The position numbers were made by a program, and so were the translations under genes. DNA of 64,000 nt. Source: Aureisphaera sp963669405 (GTDB lineage: Bacteria > Bacteroidota > Bacteroidia > Flavobacteriales > Flavobacteriaceae). Below, one piece after another: positions 19,986 through 28,037 of the stretch (position 1 is the first letter of the stretch; each line of letters begins with the position of its first letter). The notes beneath the pieces are model-generated. The model searched no databases. It had not been told where the DNA came from and was given only the letters and a program-made list of their open reading frames with translations. The stretch covers positions 992,001 to 1,056,000 of the forward strand of contig CAXXHF010000002.1 in the NCBI GenBank assembly GCA_963669405.2. The letters run 5' to 3'.

Positions 19986-20760
19986 GGTTCTGTCGCATCT
20001 ATATTAATTAATTAAGGGAAACTATACCTTTGGAATAAAATATCATGTTCAAAGGCCACTGTTTTCCAAAGCATATAATCGTTCAAGCTGTTTACTTCAA
20101 ATTTAGATTTGGATTAAGCTATCGAGAGATCGAAGAGTTAATGGCTATTCGCGGAGTAAATGTAGACCATGCTACTATTCAGCGATGGGTTTTTAAGTTT
20201 ACACCTTTACTTGAAAAGGAGTTTAGAAAGCGTAAGAAGATTGTTGGCAGAAGATGGAGAATGGATGAGACCTATGTTAAAGTTCGAGGTCAATGGTGTT
20301 ATTTATATCGAGCGGTTGATAAACAGGGAAACACTATTGATTTCTTACTAACCAAGAGAAGAAAGAGAATGAGTGCTCAATCCTTTCTTATCAAAGCTAT
20401 TGAAAATAATGGTAAGCCTGAGTTAATCAACATTGATAAGAGTGGTTCTAACAAACATGCTATTCGAATCTATAATAAACGATCCTGCTCCAAAATTGAG
20501 ATTCGCCAATGTAAATACTTGAATAACACTGTCGAACAGGATCATCGGTTTGTGAAGAAACGGATAATTAAGGGGCTTGGATTTAAAGAATTTGAATCCG
20601 CCAAAAGAACACTATCCGGGATCGAAATAGTACATATGATTCGAAAAGGGCAGTTGATTTCAAACAGGAAATCCATGTTTTCATCATTTTATTCTTTGGC
20701 CAGTTAAAAACCACAAATACTGATTATCCTAGAATTGAGTTCAATAGATGCGACAAATAC
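19986..20760 (+). mobile_element. IS6-family insertion sequence, copy B
   Basis: The same 775-bp element as copy A, in the same orientation, 961 bases downstream of it. The left end GGTTCTGTCGCATCTAT is at 19986; the right end finishes GCGACAAATAC at 20760. The right flank is the tail of an unrelated gene. Differences from copy A cluster in the first 130 bases of the transposase gene and near 20,387-20,430, with long identical tracts between, a mosaic suggesting recombination or gene conversion. Confidence 0.85.
20045..20707 (+). CDS. IS6-family DDE transposase (copy B)
   Basis: This 220-residue transposase is nearly identical to that of copy A, with the same helix-turn-helix and catalytic core, and apparently intact. 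The nucleotide differences in the first 130 bases are largely silent (for example different codons for the same FRFGLSYREIEELMAIRGV stretch), so this copy came from a diverged relative rather than by recent duplication of copy A alone. Confidence 0.9.
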   Translation: MFKGHCFPKHIIVQAVYFKFRFGLSYREIEELMAIRGVNVDHATIQRWVFKFTPLLEKEFRKRKKIVGRRWRMDETYVKVRGQWCYLYRAVDKQGNTIDFLLTKRRKRMSAQSFLIKAIENNGKPELINIDKSGSNKHAIRIYNKRSCSKIEIRQCKYLNNTVEQDHRFVKKRIIKGLGFKEFESAKRTLSGIEIVHMIRKGQLISNRKSMFSSFYSLAS

Positions 20761-20868
20761 AATTTTTTTTCTGATTGTCCATCACTTGTTAAAAAAATAA
20801 AGAATAAGGAATATACCTATAAGAATACCATTGAAGCTATTGTGTTTTACAACTTAAAGTGCTTTTAA
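20761..20868 (+). pseudogene. C-terminal fragment of a gene beheaded by IS6 copy B
   Basis: Immediately after the IS end an open frame reads NFFSDCPSLVKKIKNKEYTY then KNTIEAIVFYNLKCF and stops at 20866-20868. The Cys-Pro, the I-K-N-K run and the FYN-x2-C ending look like the conserved tail of Bacteroidota hypothetical secreted proteins. The upstream part is not on the other side of the IS, so the deletion removed the rest of that gene. The family assignment is tentative. Confidence 0.5.
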
Positions 20869-20913
20869 ATAATTTTTACCGAATTTCCTGAAATAGTAAT
20901 TGATCAAATTAGT

Positions 20914-21040
20914 AGTGTCCTAAACTAGGGCATAGATAGATATAAACCTTAAAATAGCTAAAAGGTCAAAAAAACGACCTAGGGTATTATCCCTTATTTG
21001 AGAGGTAACCACAAAATTTAACCATATACCGTAAAGACAA
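20914..21040 (+). repeat. Dispersed intergenic repeat, copy R1
   Basis: This copy has the element TGTCCTAAACTAGGGCATAG (20916-20935) and the core CCTAGGGTATTATCCCTTAT followed by TTGAGAGG and AAAATTTAACCA (20978-21023). These match copies R2-R5 in the same order. It carries no reading frame and sits between the IS6 copy B debris and a lipoprotein gene. Confidence 0.6.
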
Positions 21041-21062
21041 TTGTGATGAGAATGAATCGATA

Positions 21063-21100
21063 AAAGCCAGTAGTAATTGAATAATATAACTACTGGCTTT
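21063..21100. terminator. Hairpin with 12-bp perfect stem, possible bidirectional terminator
   Basis: AAAGCCAGTAGT (21063-21074) and ACTACTGGCTTT (21089-21100) form a perfect stem with a 14-base loop, flanked by A- and T-rich ends. No gene reads toward it from the left except the beheaded fragment; from the right the lipoprotein gene at 21361-21759 ends about 260 bases away. Confidence 0.5.
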
Positions 21101-21185
21101 AAAATTCTAATAAATAATTTAGGAGTATCCTACATCTAACACAGAATCTAAAGAATACTCTCTAGCCTCTTCAGTTGGAAAACAA

Positions 21186-21257
21186 TGACCCTTAAACATG
21201 AAGTTTAACTCAAAAATATAATTCCCTTAAATGAGTTGATATGGATGCGACAGAACC
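21186..21257 (-). mobile_element. IS6 left-end remnant, inverted
   Basis: GGATGCGACAGAACC (21243-21257) is the reverse complement of the IS6 left end (16 of 17 match over the full end). The alignment continues leftwards through TTCCCTTAA and ACATGAA at 21195-21230 to the transposase start region of an intact element. About 72 bases of a diverged IS6 left end are thus left here in opposite orientation to copies A and B. Confidence 0.6.
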
Positions 21258-21360
21258 GTTTGGGGCATCATTAAAAAACTTGGCCGCTTCCGGATTCTTG
21301 AGTCTTACCAAAAAGCATTTAACAATTTCATAGGAATATACGCCTGAAAAGGGAATGTGG

Positions 21361-21759
21361 TCATTTTCTGACCCATTCGAATTTAGGGTTATTATTTTCA
21401 TCACAAGGTCGGCAATCCACAAATAACCTAGACACATTCATTGTACAATCTGTTCCATCAATTCTAATAGTTTTTCCACCGGCACCTGAATTTGGGCATT
21501 CTTCACTAGGGTCGTCGCACGCTATACATATTTCCTGTCCAGAAAACACATTCAAGCCGGCGCAGTCATCTCCTCTTACCCAATTAACTGTATAGTAGCA
21601 ATAACTATCTAAACGGGTGATATTCCTACTGGAAAAATCGATTTCTTTAATAACAACAGTGTTTTGATCTTCTGAATCTTCACTGCACGATATCGAGAAA
21701 GAAAGAATAAAAATGGATACTAGGAAAAATTTACCAATAAATAAAATTGAGTTTTTCAT
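21361..21759 (-). CDS. Small cysteine-rich lipoprotein, unknown function
   Basis: The 132-residue protein has a long hydrophobic signal ending in a lipobox-like FSISC (Cys at about residue 25) followed by acidic residues. The mature part is rich in Cys (DSYCYY, DDCAGL, EICIACDDPSEEC, DCTMNV, VDCRPCDEN), which points to an extracytoplasmic disulfide-bonded protein. I recognise no family. It faces the IS6 debris and reads away from the frameshifted lipoprotein gene next to it, from which it is separated by 86 bases on the same strand. Confidence 0.7.
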   Translation of the reverse strand: MKNSILFIGKFFLVSIFILSFSISCSEDSEDQNTVVIKEIDFSSRNITRLDSYCYYTVNWVRGDDCAGLNVFSGQEICIACDDPSEECPNSGAGGKTIRIDGTDCTMNVSRLFVDCRPCDENNNPKFEWVRK

Positions 21760-21845
21760 TTTAATTTGAGTTTAAAGATTAATAAAAAATGCGTTCTAGT
21801 ATATAATGGGTATACTTCAAGCCGAGACAAGAAATACACCGTGGG

Positions 21846-22492
21846 TTATTTTGACCGAACGAGCATATCTCTAAATCGGTTTGGGTCTTTATAGATAATG
21901 CTGGAGTCGCAGGGAGATGAAGAGTTGAAAATGTTCAGATCTATCTGTATGCCTGGTTCGATCCCTGAGAGTACATCGAGTACAAAAACCAAGCAGTTGG
22001 TTCCAACAGCGCAGTAAGTAGTATCCCGATACGAATCGATGATCCCGATAATATGGTCAATATTGGTTACCTCGAAGGATCTCGATGAAAGTAGGCAGTA
22101 GCTCGAGGCGAGATGTGAATTATCGTATATATCGCCGGTTCCATAAAGACAGAGTGTTGGTTTTGGCCAACTGGGACCAAATCCTATGTAGACCGTTTTA
22201 CAGTTCGTTGCCGATATAGAAATAAAAACATGGGGTTTGGGCCAACATGTAAAATGGGCTTCAAGGTAACATCTTCTTTATCTTCAAAACAACCTAAGGT
22301 GGTGTGAATATCGTCTATAAGTAATCTATTACTAAATGCCTGAAATGGGACACATTGCTCTATGGGCCCTCTAGAGAGGAATGCTTCGGAAGTATTATTC
22401 TGGGAGGTTATTTGCGGTTCTTCTTCACAGCTGGTCAGAAAAACAAAAATGCAGAAAAGAACAAAAGGGTAAAATTGTTTGATGGTTGTCAT
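21846..22492 (-). CDS. Lipoprotein of unknown function, frameshifted
   Basis: From 22492 the frame codes for a lipoprotein signal with lipobox FLTSC and an acidic linker, but it stops at 22184. In another frame an open stretch without stops continues to 21846 with coding character (NCKTVYIGFGPSWPKPTLCL, NIDHIIGIIDSYRDTTYCAV, ending FRDMLVRSK). The switch must lie between 22,282 and 22,184, most simply by one lost base in the TTG region at 22262-22264. The repaired protein is 215 residues, with five or more cysteines. A sequencing error or a decayed gene are both possible. No family recognised. Confidence 0.65.
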
Positions 22493-22579
22493 GGTGCTAA
22501 AAATTTGTTCCGCAAGTTTACAGAGGGCTCACCAAAGACGTGTCCTGTTTGTATAGAAAGTTAAAAATTCAGGACATAT

Positions 22580-23698
22580 TCAGTTATTTTCTTTTTTCTT
22601 TCTGTATTCTGAAGGGGTCATTTGGGTGAATTTTTTAAAGGAAACATAAAAGTTCGATTTGCTCTGAAACCCTGATTCCAAGGCAATAGCATCTATTGTA
22701 TAATTAGCATACTCCTTGTCCAGTAACATTCGTTTCCCTTCTTCTACCCGCAAACCATTGATAAGGTCGTTAAATCCCCCCTGACGATTTTGATTGATAA
22801 GTTGTGAAAGATACCCACTGCTAATGGAAAATTGTTCGGCAATTTTTTTGGCATTGAGCTCAGGGTCTAAATACATTTTTTGTGCCGAAATGTGTTCTTC
22901 AATGGCCTCAAGCAATGCTATTTTTTTGCTCCCTTCTTCTACCTTCCGAAAAATATAGGTTTCATTTGAGGTCTGGTTCTTTTTTCTGATATTGATTCGG
23001 TCCTTGTATAGCTGAAATTCGAAAATACCTTTGTATCCCGCCCAATAAATTACTGCTGAAATGGCAATCCATAAAGGATAATAGAAGGTATTATTGTTTA
23101 AAATCCCTCGATAGGCAACAAAGATCACCAGGATCCATAGGCCGAACAAGACCATCCCAAAGAGAATGCTCAATTTTAACCATCGGGTATGAATTCGGAT
23201 CTTCCCAGAGGAAGGTTGTTTTTCGTAAGTATAGATTGCTCTAATAACAAGGATTATAAGGCTCAAGGAATACAAAATGGTAATAGATTCTGCAATTATA
23301 TATGATCGTGTAGCATTGGTGTGTAATGCGGGGATCAGTTGGGTTATCAGAAGAGAGATTGTTCCCAAAACGAAAGGAGTCAACACCAGCAACACCAGAT
23401 TTCGGGTTACTTCTTTTTGAAGATAGCTCCGGGAAAAAAGATAAAAAAAAGGAACGATAAGTAATTCGAACTGAATGTAGATATAGTTGGGAATATGATA
23501 CAAGCTTTTCACTCCCACATCGATAAGCCAGTACTGCAGGTTGCTCAGTGTCATACAGAGTACCACCAGAATTAAATAGTTGGTTGCTCTGGAATTATAC
23601 GATTTATTACTTAGAAAAGAAAAGCTGAAGATAAACCCGTAAACGATTCCTGCGAAAATAAGTATGTTGTAAAAATTAAAATTTAATGTATTCCCCAT
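22580..23698 (-). CDS. AraC-family regulator with N-terminal membrane domain
   Basis: The N-terminal half holds about seven membrane helices (residues 10-230). A cytosolic linker follows, and the C-terminal 95 residues form an AraC-type double helix-turn-helix: ISSGYLSQLINQNRQGGFND, then YTIDAIALESGFQSKSNFYV and FKKFTQMTPSEYRKKK. Such membrane-bound AraC regulators, common in Bacteroidota, are thought to sense an envelope signal directly. The ATG at 23698 (MGNTLNF) is chosen over one five codons earlier because it leaves a better spacing to the first helix. Neither neighbour is obviously its target. Confidence 0.88.
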   Translation of the reverse strand: MGNTLNFNFYNILIFAGIVYGFIFSFSFLSNKSYNSRATNYLILVVLCMTLSNLQYWLIDVGVKSLYHIPNYIYIQFELLIVPFFYLFSRSYLQKEVTRNLVLLVLTPFVLGTISLLITQLIPALHTNATRSYIIAESITILYSLSLIILVIRAIYTYEKQPSSGKIRIHTRWLKLSILFGMVLFGLWILVIFVAYRGILNNNTFYYPLWIAISAVIYWAGYKGIFEFQLYKDRINIRKKNQTSNETYIFRKVEEGSKKIALLEAIEEHISAQKMYLDPELNAKKIAEQFSISSGYLSQLINQNRQGGFNDLINGLRVEEGKRMLLDKEYANYTIDAIALESGFQSKSNFYVSFKKFTQMTPSEYRKKKENN

Positions 23699-24004
23699 TA
23701 CAATAAAATTCAAGCATGTGTTTCTGCAAAAAGCATCTCGGTATCGCTATGGTGAAACTCGAAATGGTGTGTTATGGTATACGAAACACTCTTTAAATGT
23801 ACTGTAAAGTCTCTATATAATAAAGCTCTTGGCAAAGATGGGTAGTGTAGTAAAATAGGGTATTGACCAATTAAAGATCCTAAATAATTGATAGCCAGTA
23901 GTTCTTAAAATATAAGGTTGCAGGATTTTAATTTTCTTTGATATATACGGGACACAGAAATGTTCTTAAATCACATGAAATAAAGGTCTAATATACCAAC
24001 ACGT
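23699..24004. other. Non-coding stretch upstream of the AraC-type gene
   Basis: About 300 bases without a supported gene. It probably holds the promoter of the AraC-type gene, but no perfect TAnnTTTG box stands at a useful place. The last part leads into repeat R2. Confidence 0.3.
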
Positions 24005-24091
24005 AGTAAATTAGGACATGGGTAAATGCTCAAAAACCCTAAAAAATTAGGTGTAGTTACTATCGCTTTTGTCCATTTTTTAAACTTTGAT
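24005..24091 (+). repeat. Dispersed intergenic repeat, copy R2 (truncated)
   Basis: AAATTAGGACATG (24008-24020) and CAAAAACCCTAAAAAATTAG then GTGTAGTTACTATC (24031-24064) match R4 and R5. The right half (TTGAAAGG, AAGTTTAACCA, TGTCCAGTTT) is missing or degenerate, and an IS6-like end begins at 24096, so an insertion probably cut this copy. Confidence 0.5.
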
Positions 24092-24095
24092 GTCG

Positions 24096-24236
24096 GGTTC
24101 TGTCACATCTGTATTATAAAGGCCTTCTCTTAATGAGTAAGGAACTAAGGTGAAATAGCAAAGTGCTGATATTCAACATCTGCTTGTTTTTAAAATTTAC
24201 CATGTTAAGGTTAATTTCAACAAATACGGCAGAACC
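24096..24236. mobile_element. MITE-like element with IS6-type ends
   Basis: GGTTCTGTCACATCTGT (24096-24112) and ACAAATACGGCAGAACC (24220-24236) are inverted to each other (13 of 17) and resemble the ends of the intact IS6 elements in the window. The 141-base interior has no transposase frame. It may be a non-autonomous derivative or an IS6 deletion product. Confidence 0.45.
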
Positions 24237-24247
24237 CTACCCTAAAA

Positions 24248-25372
24248 CTATAACTTCAGTAGTTTCTTGGTGATAACTGTCATTTCAGAAGAAATTTCTA
24301 CCACATACAAACCACTTTCTAAAGTACTCATATTCAATTCCTTTCCTGAAAGAATACTATCATGAGAAATATTATCTAGCGAAGAAACTGTTTTTCCTGC
24401 AGTGTCCATTATTCTTATGGTGTATGTGCCGTCCGAAGGAGATAAAAGCTTAAGGGTTACAATCCCATGGGTGGGGTTAGGAAAAATGGAAAGATTATTT
24501 CTAATTAATTCATTATCGGTAATGGATAATGGAATTCCAGAGATGATTCGAAGATTCCTTGTCCCGGAATCTGTTACATACATTACATCCCCTGTATTAT
24601 TGAATGCGATCCCACTAGGATAGCTAAATGTTGCTTCAGAAATATCCCCATCCAAACTCCCTTCATCATTCCCGGCAAAATAGGTAATATCGTCAATGCC
24701 ATCTGGGTTAATGCTATAAATTTCATGGGAATCCAGCATGGTTCCCCACAGGTTCCCTTGAGAATAGGTAATAAATCCTAAGAATGGGCCTCCCCCGTTT
24801 GCAACCACTTCGGCTACATACTCCATATCTCCACTTGATAATATCCTGTAGATCTTTGCATCATTAAAGTTCCCTGCATATAGAGACCCTTCATCATCGA
24901 ATGCTAATCCTACCGGACCGTTAAGGTCTCCTCCAGAAGCTATTTGCGTAATGGCACCATCTGTTGCCAATCTATAAATGCTGTTTCCGTCATAGGTACA
25001 GAATATCATATCGTCACTATCAAAATCCCGAATAATCCCTGAAGCATTTCCTGCAACAGGGTAAGAGTCCAATTGGTTTCCGTCACTATCATACTTAACG
25101 ACAGCTTGCCCTAAATAATCACATACAAATAAATTGTCATTAGAGTCAAAAGCCAGTCCATTGCACGAAGTTAATCCTTCTATAAAAACAGTCATCTCCC
25201 CAGAAGTGGAGTACTTAAGTACCTTTCCGGCGCCAAATTCAGATAAATATATGTTCCCGTTACTGTCTAAGGCAATTCCATCATCGGGGTTTTCATCGGT
25301 TACCGTTGTTACTGTTTGTGATATCGATGTTAATGAAACAAGCATTGCAATAATGAGTAATTGTAAATTCAT
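24248..25372 (-). CDS. Secreted NHL/SMP-30-like beta-propeller with T9SS sorting domain
   Basis: The ATG at 25372 gives a clean signal peptide (MNLQLLIIAMLVSLTSISQ); an ATG 24 codons earlier would bury it. The body has five or six NHL/gluconolactonase-like repeats, each ending in a pattern like GNIYLSEFGAGKVLKYS, NDNLFVCDYLGQAVVKYD, or GDVMYVTDSGTRNLRIIS. The last 80 residues are a T9SS type A sorting domain (SIFPNPTHGIVTLKL to VITKKLLKL), so the protein is exported across the outer membrane and anchored or released. Ligand or enzymatic role is unknown; a lactonase activity is possible but not shown. Confidence 0.85.
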   Translation of the reverse strand: MNLQLLIIAMLVSLTSISQTVTTVTDENPDDGIALDSNGNIYLSEFGAGKVLKYSTSGEMTVFIEGLTSCNGLAFDSNDNLFVCDYLGQAVVKYDSDGNQLDSYPVAGNASGIIRDFDSDDMIFCTYDGNSIYRLATDGAITQIASGGDLNGPVGLAFDDEGSLYAGNFNDAKIYRILSSGDMEYVAEVVANGGGPFLGFITYSQGNLWGTMLDSHEIYSINPDGIDDITYFAGNDEGSLDGDISEATFSYPSGIAFNNTGDVMYVTDSGTRNLRIISGIPLSITDNELIRNNLSIFPNPTHGIVTLKLLSPSDGTYTIRIMDTAGKTVSSLDNISHDSILSGKELNMSTLESGLYVVEISSEMTVITKKLLKL

Positions 25373-25812
25373 TTTTTCAAAAATTTTATGTGAAACTAAT
25401 TTTGATGGAACTTTGGGAAACCAATTTTTATAGAAATTCTGCAACTTTTTTCGATCCCTTCAGGATCAATCGCATTGGTTTTTAATGACAGCTTCACTTA
25501 AAATAAAAGCACTGTTTCATTACCAAAGAACTCATCGATTTATTTGCTGTGCAAGTTATAAAATGGCTTCAATGATTCCTGTACAATGAAGCGAACGGCC
25601 TGATTTACATTAAGTTCGACCCAAAGTTTAGGTTGAAGTGAATGTATTCTGATGTGAATGAATATTGGAGTTGCTGAAAGATCGATTACAATTCTTAACA
25701 TTGCTGATGAACCCAACTCGTGGTTTGCTATCTCGGAAAACTGAAAGGGAATTAGGGATAAAGATGCCTATATTTATATACAATCATAACTTATTTGGAA
25801 ATTAAAAAACAA
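25373..25812. other. Intergenic region between divergent genes
   Basis: This stretch of 440 bases separates two divergent genes and should hold both promoters. A TATATTTA box near 25769-25776 could be the -7 element of the kinase gene, but it lacks the final G and a clear -33. No gene, RNA or repeat was recognised. Confidence 0.3.
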
Positions 25813-26904
25813 ATGAAAAATCGATTATTTCTTATACTATTTCTATTCTCATTTTTATATCACGGTGTGGACACCTTAAAAAACATGATGTATAAGTTGA
25901 ATGGACTTCGCTTCAAAAATTCGACATGGCTAAAACTCATATTCGATTCCTTCGTGGTAGAGATATTCTTCGGGGTCTTACTTATCCTATTTCAAATTTT
26001 TATTACCAAAAAATTGTTCAGAAAATCGTTTAATTGGTTACGATTCTTTGCAATACATGTTCTATTTAGTGTTGTTTCGTTGTTTGTGGTTTATTTGCTT
26101 TACGATGCCTACATCCTATCGGTAAATGGAATCCCTTCCAATTATACAATAAAGGGCCATTTAATTGGTCTCATGGGATACGTTAATGTTCATTTTTTAA
26201 TTTATTTCAGTAATGTGTTTATCATATATACATTTTATCACAGAAAGGAAATATCTACGATCGAACTTAACAGAAGTAATCTTAGGGAGCAATTGGTCAA
26301 GGCAAAAATTAATATTCTAAAATATCAATTGCACCCACATTTTTTCTTTAATACACTCAACACAATTACCAATCTTATAGACGTAGATGCTCGATTAGCT
26401 CAAAAAACACTCGTAAATTTTAGTGGACTCTTAAGGGATATTCTCTTCTTAAAAAACGTAAACTTGATTCCCCTAGAGAAGGAACTTACGATTTTAAATA
26501 AATACCTCGATATCCTTAGTATAAGGTTTTCAGATGACCTTACCATTGCAATCACTCTAGAAGAAGGTTTGGGGCATGTAAAAATTCCCAGTCTAATACT
26601 ACAACCAATAATAGAAAACGCGATAACCCATGGCTATTCAAAAGAACACATTGCCCTTAGGGTTGAAATTAGGATTGTGAAAGAAAACAACAATCTTCTT
26701 TGTGAAGTTGTGAATAATGGTAAACCACTTACAAACAATGAGGTCCAATATGGGAATGGCCTTCAGAATACAGTGGATAGGTTGAGTTTAATTTATGATA
26801 CGGAGTATCAATTTTCATTAAAAAATTTACCGGGAGAATCTGGGGTGGTCACAAAACTCAATATCCCTTTAATTTATATGAGAGGAGAGGGTGTTATAGC
26901 CTAA
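25813..26904 (+). CDS. LytS-type sensor histidine kinase
   Basis: The N-terminal half has four or more membrane helices (about residues 8-150). The His_kinase domain follows with the H-box QLHPHFFFNTLNTI (phosphorylated His near residue 175) and an HATPase region with LQPIIENAITHGYSKE and GNGLQNTVDRLSLIY. It should phosphorylate a LytTR response regulator. The obvious partner lies tail-to-tail on the other strand and overlaps its end by 11 bases. The ATG at 25813 (MKNRLFLILF) is preferred to a TTG six codons upstream. Confidence 0.88.
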   Translation: MKNRLFLILFLFSFLYHGVDTLKNMMYKLNGLRFKNSTWLKLIFDSFVVEIFFGVLLILFQIFITKKLFRKSFNWLRFFAIHVLFSVVSLFVVYLLYDAYILSVNGIPSNYTIKGHLIGLMGYVNVHFLIYFSNVFIIYTFYHRKEISTIELNRSNLREQLVKAKINILKYQLHPHFFFNTLNTITNLIDVDARLAQKTLVNFSGLLRDILFLKNVNLIPLEKELTILNKYLDILSIRFSDDLTIAITLEEGLGHVKIPSLILQPIIENAITHGYSKEHIALRVEIRIVKENNNLLCEVVNNGKPLTNNEVQYGNGLQNTVDRLSLIYDTEYQFSLKNLPGESGVVTKLNIPLIYMRGEGVIA

Positions 26905-27670
26905 ATGTGTCCTGAAAAAGTTTCTTATAGCTCTTGCTAACTTTAAACTTAGCTCCATCTATCATTATTACCAAAATACCGCCATTACTTGTCATCTCCA
27001 ACTCTTTAATATGGTTATTACTTATGATGGCAGATCTATGAATTCTAGTGAATCCTGAATTGAGTTTACTCGCTAAATTGGTTAAGGATTCTCTATGTAG
27101 GTATTTTTTTTCAATGGTATGAATTTCAACATAATAACCCGAAGCTTCTATATACTTGATAGTGTCTTGATCTATGAACTCAATCTTAGGGCCAACGCGC
27201 ATAGGTAATTTTCTTTCATCTTCAAGCTTGCTTTCGCTTTGTTTATTTATATAGTCTAAAAGTTTATTTACTTTATTTTGGTTTAAGGCTAGCTTGTTAG
27301 AGTTAATATACTGTTTTGCCCTGTTTAAGGATAATCGAAACCTCGACTCCTCAAAAGGTTTAAGTAAATAATCCAAGGCAAAAAAATTGAACGCATGTAG
27401 CGCGTATTCATCATAGGCCGTCACAAAAATTATTGTAGGAAAAGGCACTGGGTTTATCCCCTTGAGAATATCAAACCCCGTCATATCCTTTAATCTAATA
27501 TCTAAAAAAACAAGATCGGGAGAAAATTTATTTATACTATTAATAGCTTGCTTACCGTTGCTGCAATCGTCAATTATGACAATATCGTCATCCTCGCTTA
27601 GAAGTAATTTTATCCTTTCCCTAGAATGACTTTCGTCATCAATTATAATGACCCGAAGTCTGCTTTCCAT
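26894..27670 (-). CDS. LytTR-family response regulator
   Basis: The 258-residue protein has a receiver domain (residues 1-125; acidic pair DDE near 11-13, phospho-acceptor Asp in LVFLDIRLKDM near 57, Lys in LLKPFEE near 106) and a C-terminal LytTR DNA-binding domain (about 160-255; IEASGYYVEIHTIEKKYLHR, FTRIHRSAIISNNHIKELE). It is a transcription factor controlled by a LytS-type kinase, most likely the convergent gene whose last 11 bases it overlaps. Target genes could be the secreted-protein genes around it; this is inference from position. Confidence 0.92.
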   Translation of the reverse strand: MESRLRVIIIDDESHSRERIKLLLSEDDDIVIIDDCSNGKQAINSINKFSPDLVFLDIRLKDMTGFDILKGINPVPFPTIIFVTAYDEYALHAFNFFALDYLLKPFEESRFRLSLNRAKQYINSNKLALNQNKVNKLLDYINKQSESKLEDERKLPMRVGPKIEFIDQDTIKYIEASGYYVEIHTIEKKYLHRESLTNLASKLNSGFTRIHRSAIISNNHIKELEMTSNGGILVIMIDGAKFKVSKSYKKLFQDTFRL

Positions 27671-27793
27671 TGATTTTGGGAGTGTTTATAATACAAAAAT
27701 CCGAAGATATGAAAATTTGGATAAGTTCAATATGAGAATTAGTTTTCTAATAAAGACACCAGGCGTTAATGGGATGTCTTCGATATAGAATAA

Positions 27794-27965
27794 AATGTTC
27801 TTTGAAACACCTAGCGATTAAGACTGGTTGGGTTCTCGATAAGGGATCAAAAGTCTAAAAATCAGGGGTAGTTATTACCCCTTATTTAAAAGGCAATCGG
27901 AAAGTTTAACCACTTTCAATAAAACCAGTGGATGCCACTCTTTTCTCTGTGTCCAGTTTATTGTT
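27794..27965 (+). repeat. Dispersed intergenic repeat, copy R3
   Basis: Landmarks in order: TGTTCTTTGAAACACC (27796-27811), GGGGTAGTTATTACCCCTTA (27865-27884), AAAGTTTAACCACTTTCAAT (27901-27920) and TGTCCAGTTTATTG (27950-27963). All recur in R4 and most in R5. It lies 70-240 bases upstream of the secreted protein gene at 28038 and so could supply its control region. Confidence 0.65.
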
Positions 27966-28037
27966 GCGGGTCCACGGATAATCGTATATTGTCATTTAGA
28001 TATAATACGTTGGCTATAATACCTTATTAAAAAAGAT

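Noticed and set aside
18250..20760. 8-bp target duplications for the IS6 copies
   Set aside because: The bases next to each end, within and between the copies, do not match; no duplication can be claimed.
21951..21966. TTCGATCC stretch resembling a tRNA T-arm
   Set aside because: It lies inside a coding region, and no acceptor or anticodon stems can be drawn around it.
27849..27912. R-repeat core as a classical LytTR binding site
   Set aside because: LytTR sites are two direct repeats about 12 bases apart; the GTAGTT and AAAGTTT elements in the R repeats are about 35 bases apart and do not match well.
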